Shown piece by piece: positions 1 through 8,852 of a DNA stretch of 64,000 nt (position 1 is the first letter of the stretch; every line of letters starts with the position of its first letter). This DNA is from RYN-230 sp963844695 (lineage in GTDB: Bacteria > Actinomycetota > Actinomycetes > Streptosporangiales > Streptosporangiaceae). The position numbers were made by a program, and so were the translations under genes. The stretch spans positions 432,564 to 496,563 of the forward strand of contig CAWJPL010000035.1 of the NCBI GenBank assembly GCA_963844695.1, in the 5' to 3' direction. Below the pieces are notes generated by a model. The model was not told the DNA's origin and did not search any database. It saw only the letters and a program-made list of their open reading frames with translations.

Positions 1-938
1 CGGCGGCCCGCGGCGGCGTGGTCACCACCGTGGCCGGCCGGGACCTGGACCGGGCCCGCCAGTACGCGGCCGAGAACGGCATCGGCCGGGCGGTCCAGGG
101 CTACCAGGCCCTGCTGGACGACCCGGACGTGGACGCGGTGTACATCCCGCTGCCCAACGCGCTGCACGCGGAATGGACGGCCCGGGCCCTGCGGGCCGGT
201 AAGGCAGTGCTCTGCGAGAAGCCGCTCTGCGGCAGCCTGGCCGAGACCGAGCAGGTCCTCGCGGTGGCCCGGGAGACCGGGACCCCGCTGTGGGAAGCCT
301 TCGTGTTCCCGTTCCACGAGCAGATGGCGAAGATCCGCGGGCTGCTCGCCGACGGCGCCATCGGGGAACTGCGCGAGATCCAGGCCAACTTCGCCTTCGT
401 GCTGGACCACCCGGACGACTTCCGGCTGCGCCACGGGATGGCCGGCGGCGCCCTCAACGACATCGGCTGCTACCCGGTCCGGCTGGCCGTGGAGTTGTTC
501 GCCGGCGAGCTGGAGTCGGCCTGGGCCACCGCGACGCTCGGCGGGGACGGGGTGGACGTGGACCTGGACGGCAGCGTGGGCTACTCCGGTCACCAGCGGC
601 TCACGGTGTCCTGCAGCTTCCTGCGCAGCGGCGACCGGTTCACCCGGCTGGTCGGCACCGCCGGGCAGATCCACCTCACCGACCCCTACCACCCCGGGCC
701 GGACGACTCGTTCACCCTGTTCGAGGAGAGCAAGGAGCCGCGGGGCTTCGCCTCGGCCGACGAGGTGCCGTCGTTTACCGCCGCGATCGGCCACATCCAG
801 CGGGTCGTCCAGGGCCAGGAGGCGCCCCGGCACCTCGCGGTGGACAACTCGCTGGCCACCGCCCGGGCCCTGCACGCGCTGCACGAGGCCGTGGCGCAGG
901 ATCAGTGCGCGGATCAGGATCAGCCGGACACGGAGTAG
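1..938 (+). CDS. Gfo/Idh/MocA family oxidoreductase (5' end cut by window)
   Basis: This is an NAD(P)-dependent sugar or inositol dehydrogenase-type oxidoreductase, presumably cytoplasmic. The reading frame is open to the window edge and the N-terminal GxGxxG dinucleotide-binding loop is missing, so the real start lies upstream; the GTG at 18 is not convincing as a start. The visible part begins in the Rossmann fold and contains the family's EKP signature (CEKPL), followed by the C-terminal alpha/beta substrate domain with a GGALNDIGCYPV segment typical of the family. The substrate cannot be inferred. A DksA-like gene starts 31 bp downstream on the same strand. The dehydratase gene at 2618 could belong to the same sugar-acid theme, but that is only suggestive. 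Confidence 0.9.
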   Translation, partial: AARGGVVTTVAGRDLDRARQYAAENGIGRAVQGYQALLDDPDVDAVYIPLPNALHAEWTARALRAGKAVLCEKPLCGSLAETEQVLAVARETGTPLWEAFVFPFHEQMAKIRGLLADGAIGELREIQANFAFVLDHPDDFRLRHGMAGGALNDIGCYPVRLAVELFAGELESAWATATLGGDGVDVDLDGSVGYSGHQRLTVSCSFLRSGDRFTRLVGTAGQIHLTDPYHPGPDDSFTLFEESKEPRGFASADEVPSFTAAIGHIQRVVQGQEAPRHLAVDNSLATARALHALHEAVAQDQCADQDQPDTE

Positions 939-969
939 GCCGGGTGGGCCGCCCGCGGCGGGATCCGGG

Positions 970-1350
970 ATGACCAGCGACCAGGCCAGCGGCCTGCCGC
1001 CCGGCGCGGCGGCGGCGATCCGCGACGCGCTGGCCGCCGAGCGGCAGCAGACCCTGGACCGGATCACCGCCGTCAGCCGCGAGTTCGACGGCATCGTCGA
1101 GTCGTCCGCGGGGGTCGCCACCGACGACGAGCACGACCCCGAGGGCGCCACCATCGCGTTCGAGCGAGCCCAGCTGGCCGCCCTGCTCGACCAGGCCCGC
1201 CGGCACCTGGCCGAACTGGACGACGCCCGGGACCGGCTCCGGCAGGGCCGCTACGGCCGGTGTGAACGATGCGGCCGGCCGATCGGCGCCGAACGGCTCG
1301 CGGCCCGCCCCGCCGCCCGCACCTGCATCACCTGCGCCTCGGCCGGCTGA
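970..1350 (+). CDS. DksA/TraR family C4 zinc-finger protein
   Basis: The 126-residue protein ends in a four-cysteine zinc finger: C98 and C101, then C119 and C122 (RCERCGRP ... TCITCA). The N-terminal two thirds is helical and charged, with heptad-like spacing compatible with the DksA coiled coil. Family members bind RNA polymerase through the secondary channel or act as small transcription modulators; actinobacterial versions are poorly characterised, so the role here is an inference from the fold. The ATG start is preceded by a modest purine run (GGGATCCGGG). It may be cotranscribed with the oxidoreductase upstream. Confidence 0.85.
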   Translation: MTSDQASGLPPGAAAAIRDALAAERQQTLDRITAVSREFDGIVESSAGVATDDEHDPEGATIAFERAQLAALLDQARRHLAELDDARDRLRQGRYGRCERCGRPIGAERLAARPAARTCITCASAG

Positions 1351-1375
1351 TCCAGCTGGGAGCTCACCGGATGCG

Positions 1376-1747
1376 TCAGCAAGCCACCAGACGACTGGGT
1401 GCTCGCCGAGGCCCGCCGGGGGATCTACGGCCAGCACGACCAGGGCCTTGCGGAGTCTCTCCAGGGCCGGCCTGGTGCGCGGCGAACCGCGCATGGTGGC
1501 AGTACACAACCCCGAGATGATCCGGAACGAGGACCGCTGCCGCGCTGAAGGTACTGACGTCCTCGGTGACCACGACGCGCCCCTCCGCCACAGCAGCCTC
1601 GAGCACGCGCTGGTCATCGACGCCACGGAGGCCTGGCCGATGCGCCGTTAACGCGACGGCCTCAACCCCGTCGGCGGCTAGGTCCTCGGCAAGCCAGCCC
1701 GGATAGTGCTCATCCAGCAGGAACCGGATCTGGGCGCGCTCAGGCAT
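1376..1747 (-). CDS. DUF5615 PIN-like protein (putative toxin)
   Basis: The protein matches the DUF5615 PIN-like pattern: an N-terminal FLLDEHYPGWLAEDL segment, which supplies the first acidic residues of the PIN fold, and a central VVVTEDVSTF segment with the next conserved acidic residue. PIN-fold proteins are usually metal-dependent RNases and act as toxins. The upstream gene on the same strand ends 8 bp inside this one, the usual coupled order of antitoxin then toxin. The C-terminal 25 residues are Gly/Pro/Arg-rich and unlike the family, so the tail may be altered. Nuclease activity is inferred, not seen. Confidence 0.7.
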   Translation of the reverse strand: MPERAQIRFLLDEHYPGWLAEDLAADGVEAVALTAHRPGLRGVDDQRVLEAAVAEGRVVVTEDVSTFSAAAVLVPDHLGVVYCHHARFAAHQAGPGETPQGPGRAGRRSPGGPRRAPSRLVAC

Positions 1748-2039
1748 CGTCGAGCGCCCGGCGGCGTTCCCAGGCGGCCAGCGCCTCGTCCTGGCTAGCG
1801 CGGTGACGGCTGATCAGGTCATCGATCTCATCCGGAAAGTCAGCCCAGTAGGCCAGCGCCTTCTCCACGTCGACGGGCGTCAGGCCGAGAGCTTCGGCCA
1901 CGACAGCGGCGGTGCGCTCGTCTTTGTCGTGCTGAAGCCATGCTTCGGCAACCGTCCACACCTGGGAGCCGACCGAGAGGGCTGCGCGCCGCTCACCGGT
2001 GACTGTCGCGACAAACACGACGCCCGGGTGAGCCTGCAT
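1740..2039 (-). CDS. putative antitoxin, partner of DUF5615
   Basis: The chosen ATG at 2039 gives a 99-residue protein beginning MQAHPGVVFVATVTGERRA. It fits the short antitoxin type found next to DUF5615 toxins in actinomycetes: a His-Pro-Gly start, a helical middle (VVAEALGLTPVDVEKALAYW) and an acidic C-terminal helix rich in Glu and Ala. The frame stays open upstream to 2327, but those extra 96 codons look nothing like the family, so the short start is preferred; an ATG at 2075 is another option. It overlaps the toxin start by 8 bp, which implies translational coupling. Confidence 0.6.
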   Translation of the reverse strand: MQAHPGVVFVATVTGERRAALSVGSQVWTVAEAWLQHDKDERTAAVVAEALGLTPVDVEKALAYWADFPDEIDDLISRHRASQDEALAAWERRRALDDA

Positions 2040-2617
2040 CCGCAGCCACTCACGGACCGCGCTGACGCCGACCATGATCCACCCGATGGTGTGCAGCCCG
2101 TGGTCAGACACCCCGGTGTGGAACACGATCCCGGTGATCGCCGACGAGGCGATGGACCCCACGTCGCGGCGTGGATCAGCCTCTTCACCCCGGCCGGCCA
2201 GCAAGGCGAGACGCCGCAGAAGTTCAGTTCCGGATACGCATCGACCAGCGACTCCAGCGAGAAGCTCGTCGCGCTGGCGCCTGCGCATCATGGGAAGACG
2301 GCCGCCACGGTCACCTTCGTGAGCCACCAGGACCCCTCCGCCAGCAGCATCGGGGCCCCCTGCACCGATGGAGGTTCACCCTCTACCTCCGGCCGGCGGG
2401 CACGTCCTACCTGGTCGGGCAGCCCCCGGCGAGCTACCACGTCTCCCAGCAGGCCTGCGGCTGACGGGGCTTCCCTGCCGCAGCGCCTCGGGATGGTTCC
2501 GTGCGGCGGCGGCGGGTTAGCCTGGCCCGGGACCGGCGGACATAACCTCTGCCGGTCAAAGGCCCAGCACGGGCGTCAGGCGAGGGCCCGCCAGCGGGCC
2601 GGGAAAGAGGCTGCTGA
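2040..2617. other. intergenic stretch with a possible gene remnant
   Basis: No complete gene is convincing here. On the plus strand, two frames together read like the end of a protein: a segment with ATVTFVSHQDPS at about 2307 is followed, after a frame change near 2365, by FTLYLRPAGTSYLVGQPP, which ends at a stop at 2464. This could be the C-terminal relic of a secreted protein, but I recognise no family. A ribosome-binding site for the dehydratase (GAAAGAGG) lies at its right end. Confidence 0.25.
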
Positions 2618-4330
2618 GTGCGCTACCGCAGCGACCAGTGGTACGGCGGGAACGGCAAGGACTCCTACATCCACCGCGCCTGGATGCGCCGCGGCCTGCC
2701 GCGCAGCGCGTTCACCGGCCGGCCGCAGATCGCGATCGCGAACACTGCCTCCGACCTCACCCCGTGCAACAAGCACCTGAACGAGGTGTCGGCCAGTGTC
2801 CAGGCGGGCATCTGGGAGGCCGGCGGCATCCCGCTGGACATGCCGGTGATGTCGCTGGGCGAGACCCTGGTCAAGCCGACCGCCATGCTGTGGCGCAACC
2901 TGGCCGCGATGGCCGCCGAGGAGATGATCCGGGCCAACCCGGTCGACGGCGTGGTGCTGCTCGGCGGCTGCGACAAGACCATCCCCGCGCTGCTCATGGC
3001 GGCCGCCTCGGTGGACCTGCCCGCCCTGGTGGTCCCGGGCGGCCCGATGCTCACCGGCCACTTCCGCGGCGTGCCGCTCGGCTGCGGCACGGACGTGTTC
3101 CGGCTGTCTGAGGAGGTCCGCGCGGGCACCCTGGCCGAGCAGGACTTCCTGGCCTCGGAGTCGGCGATGATCCGCAGCAAGGGGCACTGCAACACGATGG
3201 GCACCGCGTCCACCATGGCCTGCATGGCCGAAGCGCTGGGCATGACGCTTCCCGGGGTGGCCGGCACCCCGGCCCCGGACAGCCGGCTCCTGGAGTCCGC
3301 GCACGCCAGCGGCAAGCTGGCGGTGGACCTGGTCACGGCCGGGCGGACGCCCAGCCAGGTGCTGAGCCCCGGCTCGTTCCGCAACGCCATCGTGGCGCTG
3401 GCCGCGATCGGCGGCTCGACGAACGCCGTGGTGCACCTGCTGGCCATCGCCGGGCGGGCCGGGATACCCCTGTCCCTGGACGACTTCGACACGCTCGGCG
3501 CCTCGGTGCCGTTGCTGGTGGACCTGGCCCCGGCCGGGCGTTATCTGATGGACGACCTGTACCGGGCGGGCGGCCTGCTCGCGGTGCTCCGCGAGGTGTC
3601 AGACCTGCTCGACCCGGACGCGCTCACGGTCAGCGGCCGCCCCCTGGCCGCCCACCTGGGCGAGGCCAGGATCTGGGACGAGACGGTGATCCGGCCGCGG
3701 TCCGCGCCGTTGCAGGAGAAGGCCGGGATCGCGGTGCTCCGGGGCAGCCTGGCGCCCGGCGGCGCGGTGATCAAGCCCGCCGCCGCGACCAAGGAACTGC
3801 TCGTCCACCGGGGCCCGGCGGTGGTGTTCGACAGCATCGAGGACATGCGGGCCCGGCTGGACGACCCGGACCTGGACGTTACTGAGGATTCGGTCCTGGT
3901 CCTGCGGGGCTGCGGCCCGCGCGGGTACCCGGGCATGCCCGAGGTCGGCAACATGCCGATCCCGGCCAAGCTGCTGGCCCGGGGGGTGCGGGACATGGTG
4001 CGGGTCAGCGACGCCCGGATGAGCGGCACCGCCTACGGCACGGTGGTCCTGCACACGGTGCCCGAGGGAGCCCTGGACGGCCCGCTGGCCCTGGTCCGGG
4101 ACGGTGACCCGGTCGTGCTGGACGTGCCCGGCCGCCGGCTGGATCTCGACGTGCCGCCGGAGGAACTCGCGCGGCGCGAGCCCGCCCCGGCCATGACCGC
4201 GGCGCTGCCCGGCCCGCAGCGCGGCTGGCAGCGCCTCTATATCGACCACGTCATGCAGGCCGACCAGGGCGCCGACCTGGACTTCCTGGTCGGCTCCAGC
4301 GGCCACGAGGTGACCCGCGACTCCCACTGA
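2618..4330 (+). CDS. IlvD/EDD family dehydratase (sugar-acid type likely)
   Basis: This 570-residue iron-sulfur dehydratase belongs to the dihydroxy-acid/phosphogluconate dehydratase superfamily. The three conserved cysteine motifs are visible: TPCNKH near residue 50, GGCDKT near 124 and GHCNTMGTASTMACM near 190. The last motif, with GTASTM in place of the IlvD-type TANTM, resembles L-arabonate and xylonate dehydratases more than valine/isoleucine IlvD, so a role in oxidative sugar-acid breakdown is the better guess. The GTG start is set by an upstream GAAAGAGG. A perfect 15-bp hairpin follows the stop and separates it from the convergent permease operon. No other branched-chain biosynthesis gene is near. 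Confidence 0.88.
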   Translation: MRYRSDQWYGGNGKDSYIHRAWMRRGLPRSAFTGRPQIAIANTASDLTPCNKHLNEVSASVQAGIWEAGGIPLDMPVMSLGETLVKPTAMLWRNLAAMAAEEMIRANPVDGVVLLGGCDKTIPALLMAAASVDLPALVVPGGPMLTGHFRGVPLGCGTDVFRLSEEVRAGTLAEQDFLASESAMIRSKGHCNTMGTASTMACMAEALGMTLPGVAGTPAPDSRLLESAHASGKLAVDLVTAGRTPSQVLSPGSFRNAIVALAAIGGSTNAVVHLLAIAGRAGIPLSLDDFDTLGASVPLLVDLAPAGRYLMDDLYRAGGLLAVLREVSDLLDPDALTVSGRPLAAHLGEARIWDETVIRPRSAPLQEKAGIAVLRGSLAPGGAVIKPAAATKELLVHRGPAVVFDSIEDMRARLDDPDLDVTEDSVLVLRGCGPRGYPGMPEVGNMPIPAKLLARGVRDMVRVSDARMSGTAYGTVVLHTVPEGALDGPLALVRDGDPVVLDVPGRRLDLDVPPEELARREPAPAMTAALPGPQRGWQRLYIDHVMQADQGADLDFLVGSSGHEVTRDSH

Positions 4331-4351
4331 CGCGGCGGCGGGCGCGTGGTG

Positions 4352-4391
4352 GTGCTGCGAGGCCGGGCTCGGGGGTCCGGCCTCGCAGCAC
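4352..4391. terminator. bidirectional hairpin terminator
   Basis: A perfect 15-bp stem (left arm GTGCTGCGAGGCCGG at 4352-4366, right arm its complement at 4377-4391) with a 10-base loop lies between the convergent dehydratase and permease genes. There is no strong T-tract, as is common in GC-rich actinomycetes. Its symmetric position suits termination from both sides. Confidence 0.8.
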
Positions 4392-4437
4392 GTCGGGGGG
4401 GCCGACGCAAGTCTGACGGTTGACTGCGGCGTCGGGA

Positions 4438-5931
4438 TTACAGCGCGGCCGAAGCGGCTCCGACCTCACCTTCCAGGTTGGCGACCGCGTTCTCCATCGC
4501 CCGTGGCCGGACGGCGCTCAGGACCAGCATGTAGATGATGCCCACGGCGATCAGCGCGATGGTCAGCCAGGGCAGGTAGCTGTACGGCGCCGGCTGTCCC
4601 GGGCGCAGGTCGCCCCAGATGGGGATGGCCAGCACCAGGACGCCGATGATCGGGGTCACGACCCAGGCCCACACGTTCTTGCGCACCCCCGCCCGGCGGA
4701 ACCTGGCCCACTGCACGATGAGCGCGATGTTGGCCATCAGGTACATCAGGACCAGGCCCAGGATGCCGTACGTGCTCAGCAGCCCGACGGCGGTGCCGGG
4801 GTCGGTGAACGCGGTGGAGATGACCCCGATCGCGATGCTGGGCGCCACGAACGCGATGGCCGCGGCCCACGGGGTGCGGAACCGGGGGCTGACCGAGGCC
4901 AGCGCCTTCGGCCACAGCCCGCCCCGGGCCCCGGCGAAGATGACCCGCGAGGTCTGCGTGTTGGCGGCCACGTACGAACTGGTCACGCTGGTCAGGAAGA
5001 TCCACGTGATGAGCGGGGCCAGCGGCGAGATGAACTGCTGGGCGGCGGTGTGGAACGGGTTCGGGTCGGACGCCAGCGCGCTGATGTGACCGGGACCGAA
5101 CGCGATGATCAGCGCGTAGGAGCAGAACACGTACAGGATCCCGCTGATCACCACGGTGCCGATGACCGCCAGCGGGACGTTGCGCCGCGGGTTGCGGGTC
5201 TCCTCGGCCAGCGGCGCGGCCGCCTCGAATCCGCCGAAGGCCAGCACCGCGAGCGAGAACGCGATGAAGATGTCCTTGGTCCCGGACCCGCCCGGCCAGT
5301 GGAACGGCGTCGCGGACAGCCCGCTGGCGCCCCCCTTGGCCAGCACGGTGATGGCCAGCGCCAGCAGCAGGACCACCTCGAACACGTAGAGCACCACGGT
5401 GGTGCGCACGCCGAACTTGAGGCCGATCACCACGGGCGCGACCACCAGGGCGCCGTAGGCAATCGTGACGATCTGGGTGATGCCCCAGATGTGCGGGTCG
5501 TTCAGCACGTTCAGCACGATGTACTGGCCGACGAAGATGTAGATCCCGCCGAACGCGATGATGTACCCGAGCAGGGTGATCACGCCGACCACGACCGAGG
5601 TCCGGATGCCCATGGCCCGGGCGATGTAGGTCAGGAACGACCCGGCGCTCGGGAACACCCCGGAGAACAGGGCCAGGCTGGCCGCGGTGGCGATCAGCCC
5701 GACCATGCTGATCAGGAACACGAGCGGGACCGAGGCGCCGGCGAACGCCGCCATCAGCCCGGTGGTGAAGAACAGGTTGAAGGCGGGCGCGACCTGGGCC
5801 AGGCCCGGCATGAGCACGCCGAGCAGGCCGATCTCACCGCGCGGGAGAGTGGCCCCAGGCGGGGCTACGGTCGCGGTTCCGGTGCCCGCGAAGGCGTCAG
5901 GGGCGCCGTCGGAGCCGATGTTCGTGGACAT
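4438..5931 (-). CDS. APC family amino acid permease
   Basis: The 497-residue protein is hydrophobic with about 12 predicted membrane spans and the amino acid-polyamine-organocation layout: the first helices begin after residue 30 (GEIGLLGVLMPGLAQVAPAF) and a conserved AFGGFEAAAPLAEETRNPRR motif sits mid-protein. It probably imports an amino acid or related amine by proton symport or exchange. Its ATG overlaps the stop of the hydrolase upstream by one base (TAATG), so it is translationally coupled as the last gene of a four-gene operon with an M20 hydrolase, a FadR-type regulator and an alpha/beta hydrolase. The context suggests uptake of an amide or N-acyl amino acid that the other enzymes process. 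Confidence 0.9.
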   Translation of the reverse strand: MSTNIGSDGAPDAFAGTGTATVAPPGATLPRGEIGLLGVLMPGLAQVAPAFNLFFTTGLMAAFAGASVPLVFLISMVGLIATAASLALFSGVFPSAGSFLTYIARAMGIRTSVVVGVITLLGYIIAFGGIYIFVGQYIVLNVLNDPHIWGITQIVTIAYGALVVAPVVIGLKFGVRTTVVLYVFEVVLLLALAITVLAKGGASGLSATPFHWPGGSGTKDIFIAFSLAVLAFGGFEAAAPLAEETRNPRRNVPLAVIGTVVISGILYVFCSYALIIAFGPGHISALASDPNPFHTAAQQFISPLAPLITWIFLTSVTSSYVAANTQTSRVIFAGARGGLWPKALASVSPRFRTPWAAAIAFVAPSIAIGVISTAFTDPGTAVGLLSTYGILGLVLMYLMANIALIVQWARFRRAGVRKNVWAWVVTPIIGVLVLAIPIWGDLRPGQPAPYSYLPWLTIALIAVGIIYMLVLSAVRPRAMENAVANLEGEVGAASAAL

Positions 5932-6737
5932 TAGTCACCCTTTCCGTGGCGGCGGACGAAGTCGGCAACGGCGCTGTTGAAGCTGGCCGGGTGCTCCCAC
6001 AGGCAGGCGTGGCCACCCTGGACGGTCTGCCACTCCGACCCGGCGATCCCCTTGTGCAGTTCCTGGGACAGCGAGACCGGGATGAGGATGTCCTGCTCCC
6101 CCGCGAGCACCAGGGTGGGCACGGCGATCCCGGCCAGCCGGCCGGTGGTGTCGTGCTGCTGGATCACGGCCAGCTGAGCGAGGTAGGCCGGGACCGGCTG
6201 GTCCATGTACGCCATCGCGGTCTCGAACTCGGCCAGCTCGTCGGGCCTGCTGCTGAAGAAGTCCGTGGTGAACGCCCACAGCGTGACGTCACGCATCACG
6301 AACGGGATGCCCAGCACCGGGGCGGCGTCAGCCCACATCGAGAACATCCGTGAGCAGAACGGGCCGGGCGCCGCGTAGGTGCAGGCCATGATCACCGACC
6401 GGAGGTCCTCCGGGTAGGCCAGGGCGTACTCCTGGACGATCATCCCGCCCATGGACACCCCGAGCAGGTGAAAGTCGGTAAGGCCGAGATGGTCGACCAG
6501 CGCCTTGGCGTCGTCGGCCAGCAGCCGGGACGAGTACGGCCCGGCGGGTTTGCTGGTCTTGCCGATGCCCCGGTTGTCGAACATCAGCAGCCGGTACCCG
6601 GCCGCGGTCAGCTCCGCTTCCTGGAAGGCCCAGGTCTCCAGGTCGTCGGCGAGCCCGTTGACCAGCACGATCGTCTCGGGCCCGGCTCCGGCGACCCGGT
6701 AGTGCACGTCGATTCCGTTGACGGCGGCGAATGGCAT
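5931..6737 (-). CDS. alpha/beta hydrolase
   Basis: This is a 268-residue cytoplasmic alpha/beta hydrolase of the 3-oxoadipate enol-lactonase-like class. The nucleophile elbow is GVSMGG with Ser95, the acid lies in AGEQDILI and the histidine in GGHACLWEHP. An oxyanion-region segment (VNGLADDLETW) follows strand 3. It starts 3 bp after the stop of the regulator gene upstream and its stop overlaps the permease start. In this operon it probably hydrolyses an ester or lactone related to the permease substrate. The specificity cannot be read from sequence. Confidence 0.9.
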   Translation of the reverse strand: MPFAAVNGIDVHYRVAGAGPETIVLVNGLADDLETWAFQEAELTAAGYRLLMFDNRGIGKTSKPAGPYSSRLLADDAKALVDHLGLTDFHLLGVSMGGMIVQEYALAYPEDLRSVIMACTYAAPGPFCSRMFSMWADAAPVLGIPFVMRDVTLWAFTTDFFSSRPDELAEFETAMAYMDQPVPAYLAQLAVIQQHDTTGRLAGIAVPTLVLAGEQDILIPVSLSQELHKGIAGSEWQTVQGGHACLWEHPASFNSAVADFVRRHGKGD

Positions 6738-6740
6738 TGG

Positions 6741-7520
6741 CTACTCCTGTGGTGTCCCGGGTGGTGTCCCGGCTCGCAACATCACCCGCGCGTGCAGTCC
6801 GCGCAGCATGGATTCGGTCAGCGAGAAGTGCTCGGCGGCCAGCGTGGCCGCCTGGTCGGGGTTCCCGTCGATGACGGCCTGGGCCAGGATCGGGTGCTGG
6901 TGCAGGGCCCGGCCGCGCACCTCGGGGCTGTACGGCTCGGCCTCGAAGCCGAAACTGATGTCGTGCCTGATGCTCAGGCTGAGGCTGGTCAGGTGCGGGT
7001 TGTGCGTGGCGTCCGCGATGGCCCGGTGCAGCGCGAGATCGGCCATCCGGGACGAGTCACGGTCGGCGCCCGCCCGCTCGTAGTCCGCCAGCGCCGCCCT
7101 GATCGCCTTCACGTCGGTGTCGGTCCGGCGCAGCGCCGCCGTGCGCGCGATCTGCTGCTCGATGACCTGCCGGAAATCCAGCAGCAGCTCCACTTCCTGC
7201 CACTCGCCGCCCAGCGTGCGGCGGATCATCTCGTCGGAGTCCGGGCCCCAGCCGTCCGTGACGAACGTGCCACCGGAGCGGCCCCGGCGGACCGTGACGT
7301 ACCCCGCCTCCGCGAGCCGGGCGATCGCCTCGCGGACCGTGGCCCGGCTGACGCTGAGCATCGCGGCCAGCTCACGTTCGGTGGGCAGCCGCTGGCCCGG
7401 CACGAACTGGCCGAGGGCGATCGCGGTGACGAACCGCTCGGCGATCCGCTCCCCCGTGGTGCGCACCGTCATCGGGCTGAGCAGTCCCGGCGGCGGGGGT
7501 GTGTCCCGCTCTCCGCTCAC
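6741..7520 (-). CDS. GntR/FadR-type transcriptional regulator
   Basis: The protein has an N-terminal winged helix (ERELAAMLSVSRATVREAI, then AEAGYVTVRRGRSGG for the wing) and a C-terminal helical FCD ligand domain with conserved histidines (LHRAIADATHNPHL). FadR-subfamily proteins are usually repressors relieved by a carboxylated metabolite. It overlaps the M20 gene by 4 bp (ATGA) and lies 3 bp before the alpha/beta hydrolase, so it is made with the operon it probably controls. The AT-rich palindrome at 8825-8852 is its most likely operator. Confidence 0.92.
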   Translation of the reverse strand: MSGERDTPPPPGLLSPMTVRTTGERIAERFVTAIALGQFVPGQRLPTERELAAMLSVSRATVREAIARLAEAGYVTVRRGRSGGTFVTDGWGPDSDEMIRRTLGGEWQEVELLLDFRQVIEQQIARTAALRRTDTDVKAIRAALADYERAGADRDSSRMADLALHRAIADATHNPHLTSLSLSIRHDISFGFEAEPYSPEVRGRALHQHPILAQAVIDGNPDQAATLAAEHFSLTESMLRGLHARVMLRAGTPPGTPQE

Positions 7521-8809
7521 GGCGCGCTCCCCCCGGCCAGGCCGCCCGCCGCGTAGTACCCGGCGAGGAAGCGGGCCAGGGTCCGGGCCCCGGCCACGAT
7601 GCTGTCCAGTTCGACCGCCTCGTCTGTGGCGTGGATGTTCCGGGCCCGCGGCCCGTAGGCCAGCGCGGGCACGCCGTACTGGTTCAGGTAGATCCGCGCG
7701 TCCGTGGTACTGCCCAGCACGAACCGCCGCGGCGGCGCGCCGTGCGCCGCCTCATGCGCACCGGCCACCGCGGCCGCCAGCGGGTGTTCCCCGTCGAGCA
7801 GGTACCCCTCGGCCCGGAAACCCGTCGCGCGCACCTGGGGCGGGTGCTCCGCGAGCCAGGGGTCGGCCGCGGCCGCCGCGGCCACGGCGTCCGTGACCCG
7901 TTTCAGCGCCTCGTCCGGCGTCCACCCGGGCGGGAAACCGACCCGGACCCCGAGGACGGCCTGCCCGGGCACGCTGGAAGGCCAGTCGCCGGCGCGGAAC
8001 GTCCCGACGTTCACCGCGCACGCCCCGTCAACCCGCGCGAAGGGCCCCTCAAGCTGCCGGGCCATTTCTTTCTCCAACGCCCGGAGCCCGCCGATCACCC
8101 GAAACGCGGAATCGGCCGGATTCACCGCGCGGTGCGCCGACTCGGCGTGCGCCGGCAGCCCGCGCACGGTGATCTCGGTCCAGAGGATCCCCACGCCGCC
8201 GAGCAGCAGGCCCAGGTCGGTGGGCTCGAGCAGCACGGCCGCGTCGGCCAGGACCCCGGCCCGGGCCGCGGCCAGGGTCCCGTTGCCGGTGCACTCCTCC
8301 TCGATGACCGAGGCGAAACTGAGCCGGCCCCGCAGCCAGCCGGGCACAGCGGCCTGCAGCGCTCCCACGGCCAGCGCGGCCAGCGCGAAGCCGCCCTTCA
8401 TGTCGCCGGCACCCCGGCCGACCAGCCAGCCGTCCCGCCGGACCGGCTGGAACGGCGGCGCGGACCACAGCGGGGCCTCGGCCGGGACCACGTCGATATG
8501 GCCGTTGAGGAGCAGCGACGGCCCGGTCCCGGCGGCCAGGTGGGCCACCACGTCGCCCCGCCCGGCGTAGGACTGCTGCGGCACGCCCGCGACCGGGTCC
8601 GCCGCGATGTCCTCCGGGATGGGCAGCACGGAGGTCTCGAAGCCCAGCCGGTCCAGCTCGTCACGGACGACGCGCTGGGCCGGCATCTCCGCGCCGACCG
8701 TGCTCGGGGCGGCGACCAGCCGTTCCAGGAACGCGAAGGCGTCCTCGGCCAGGTCGTCGATCGCCCGGTCGAGGGCGCTCAGCTGGGCGGGATCAAGGGA
8801 GCTCAGCAC
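7517..8809 (-). CDS. M20 family metallohydrolase (ArgE/DapE-like)
   Basis: The 430-residue zinc hydrolase has the M20 metal ligands: GHIDVV with H104 and D106, GAGDMKGG with D136 and EEECTG with the catalytic E170-E171 pair. The dimerisation domain is present between about residues 210 and 320. Family members split N-acyl amino acids, dipeptides or carbamoyl compounds. The start is GTG at 8809; the ATG at 8816 is out of frame. It is the first gene of the operon and lies directly behind the palindrome at 8825-8852. With an amino acid permease and a second hydrolase it suggests use of an N-acylated amino compound. Confidence 0.9.
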   Translation of the reverse strand: MLSSLDPAQLSALDRAIDDLAEDAFAFLERLVAAPSTVGAEMPAQRVVRDELDRLGFETSVLPIPEDIAADPVAGVPQQSYAGRGDVVAHLAAGTGPSLLLNGHIDVVPAEAPLWSAPPFQPVRRDGWLVGRGAGDMKGGFALAALAVGALQAAVPGWLRGRLSFASVIEEECTGNGTLAAARAGVLADAAVLLEPTDLGLLLGGVGILWTEITVRGLPAHAESAHRAVNPADSAFRVIGGLRALEKEMARQLEGPFARVDGACAVNVGTFRAGDWPSSVPGQAVLGVRVGFPPGWTPDEALKRVTDAVAAAAAADPWLAEHPPQVRATGFRAEGYLLDGEHPLAAAVAGAHEAAHGAPPRRFVLGSTTDARIYLNQYGVPALAYGPRARNIHATDEAVELDSIVAGARTLARFLAGYYAAGGLAGGSAP

Positions 8810-8824
8810 AGGCCATCCAAAAGA

Positions 8825-8852
8825 CTAAAGGTTGAGACATTAGACCTTTTAG
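8825..8852 (-). promoter_or_regulatory. palindromic operator over a promoter, M20/FadR operon
   Basis: An AT-rich island in GC-rich DNA holds an inverted repeat: CTAAAGGT at 8825-8832 and ACCTTTTAG at 8844-8852. On the minus strand a TAATGT (8838-8843) fits a -10 hexamer about 30 bases before the GTG start of the first operon gene. The overlap of dyad and promoter is what an autoregulating FadR-type repressor would use. Confidence 0.6.

Noticed and set aside
4420..5934. Long plus-strand open frame opposite the permease
   Set aside because: It is the antisense of a clear APC permease and its product is Gly/Asp/Gln/Arg-rich with no domain, as expected from GC skew in the third codon position.
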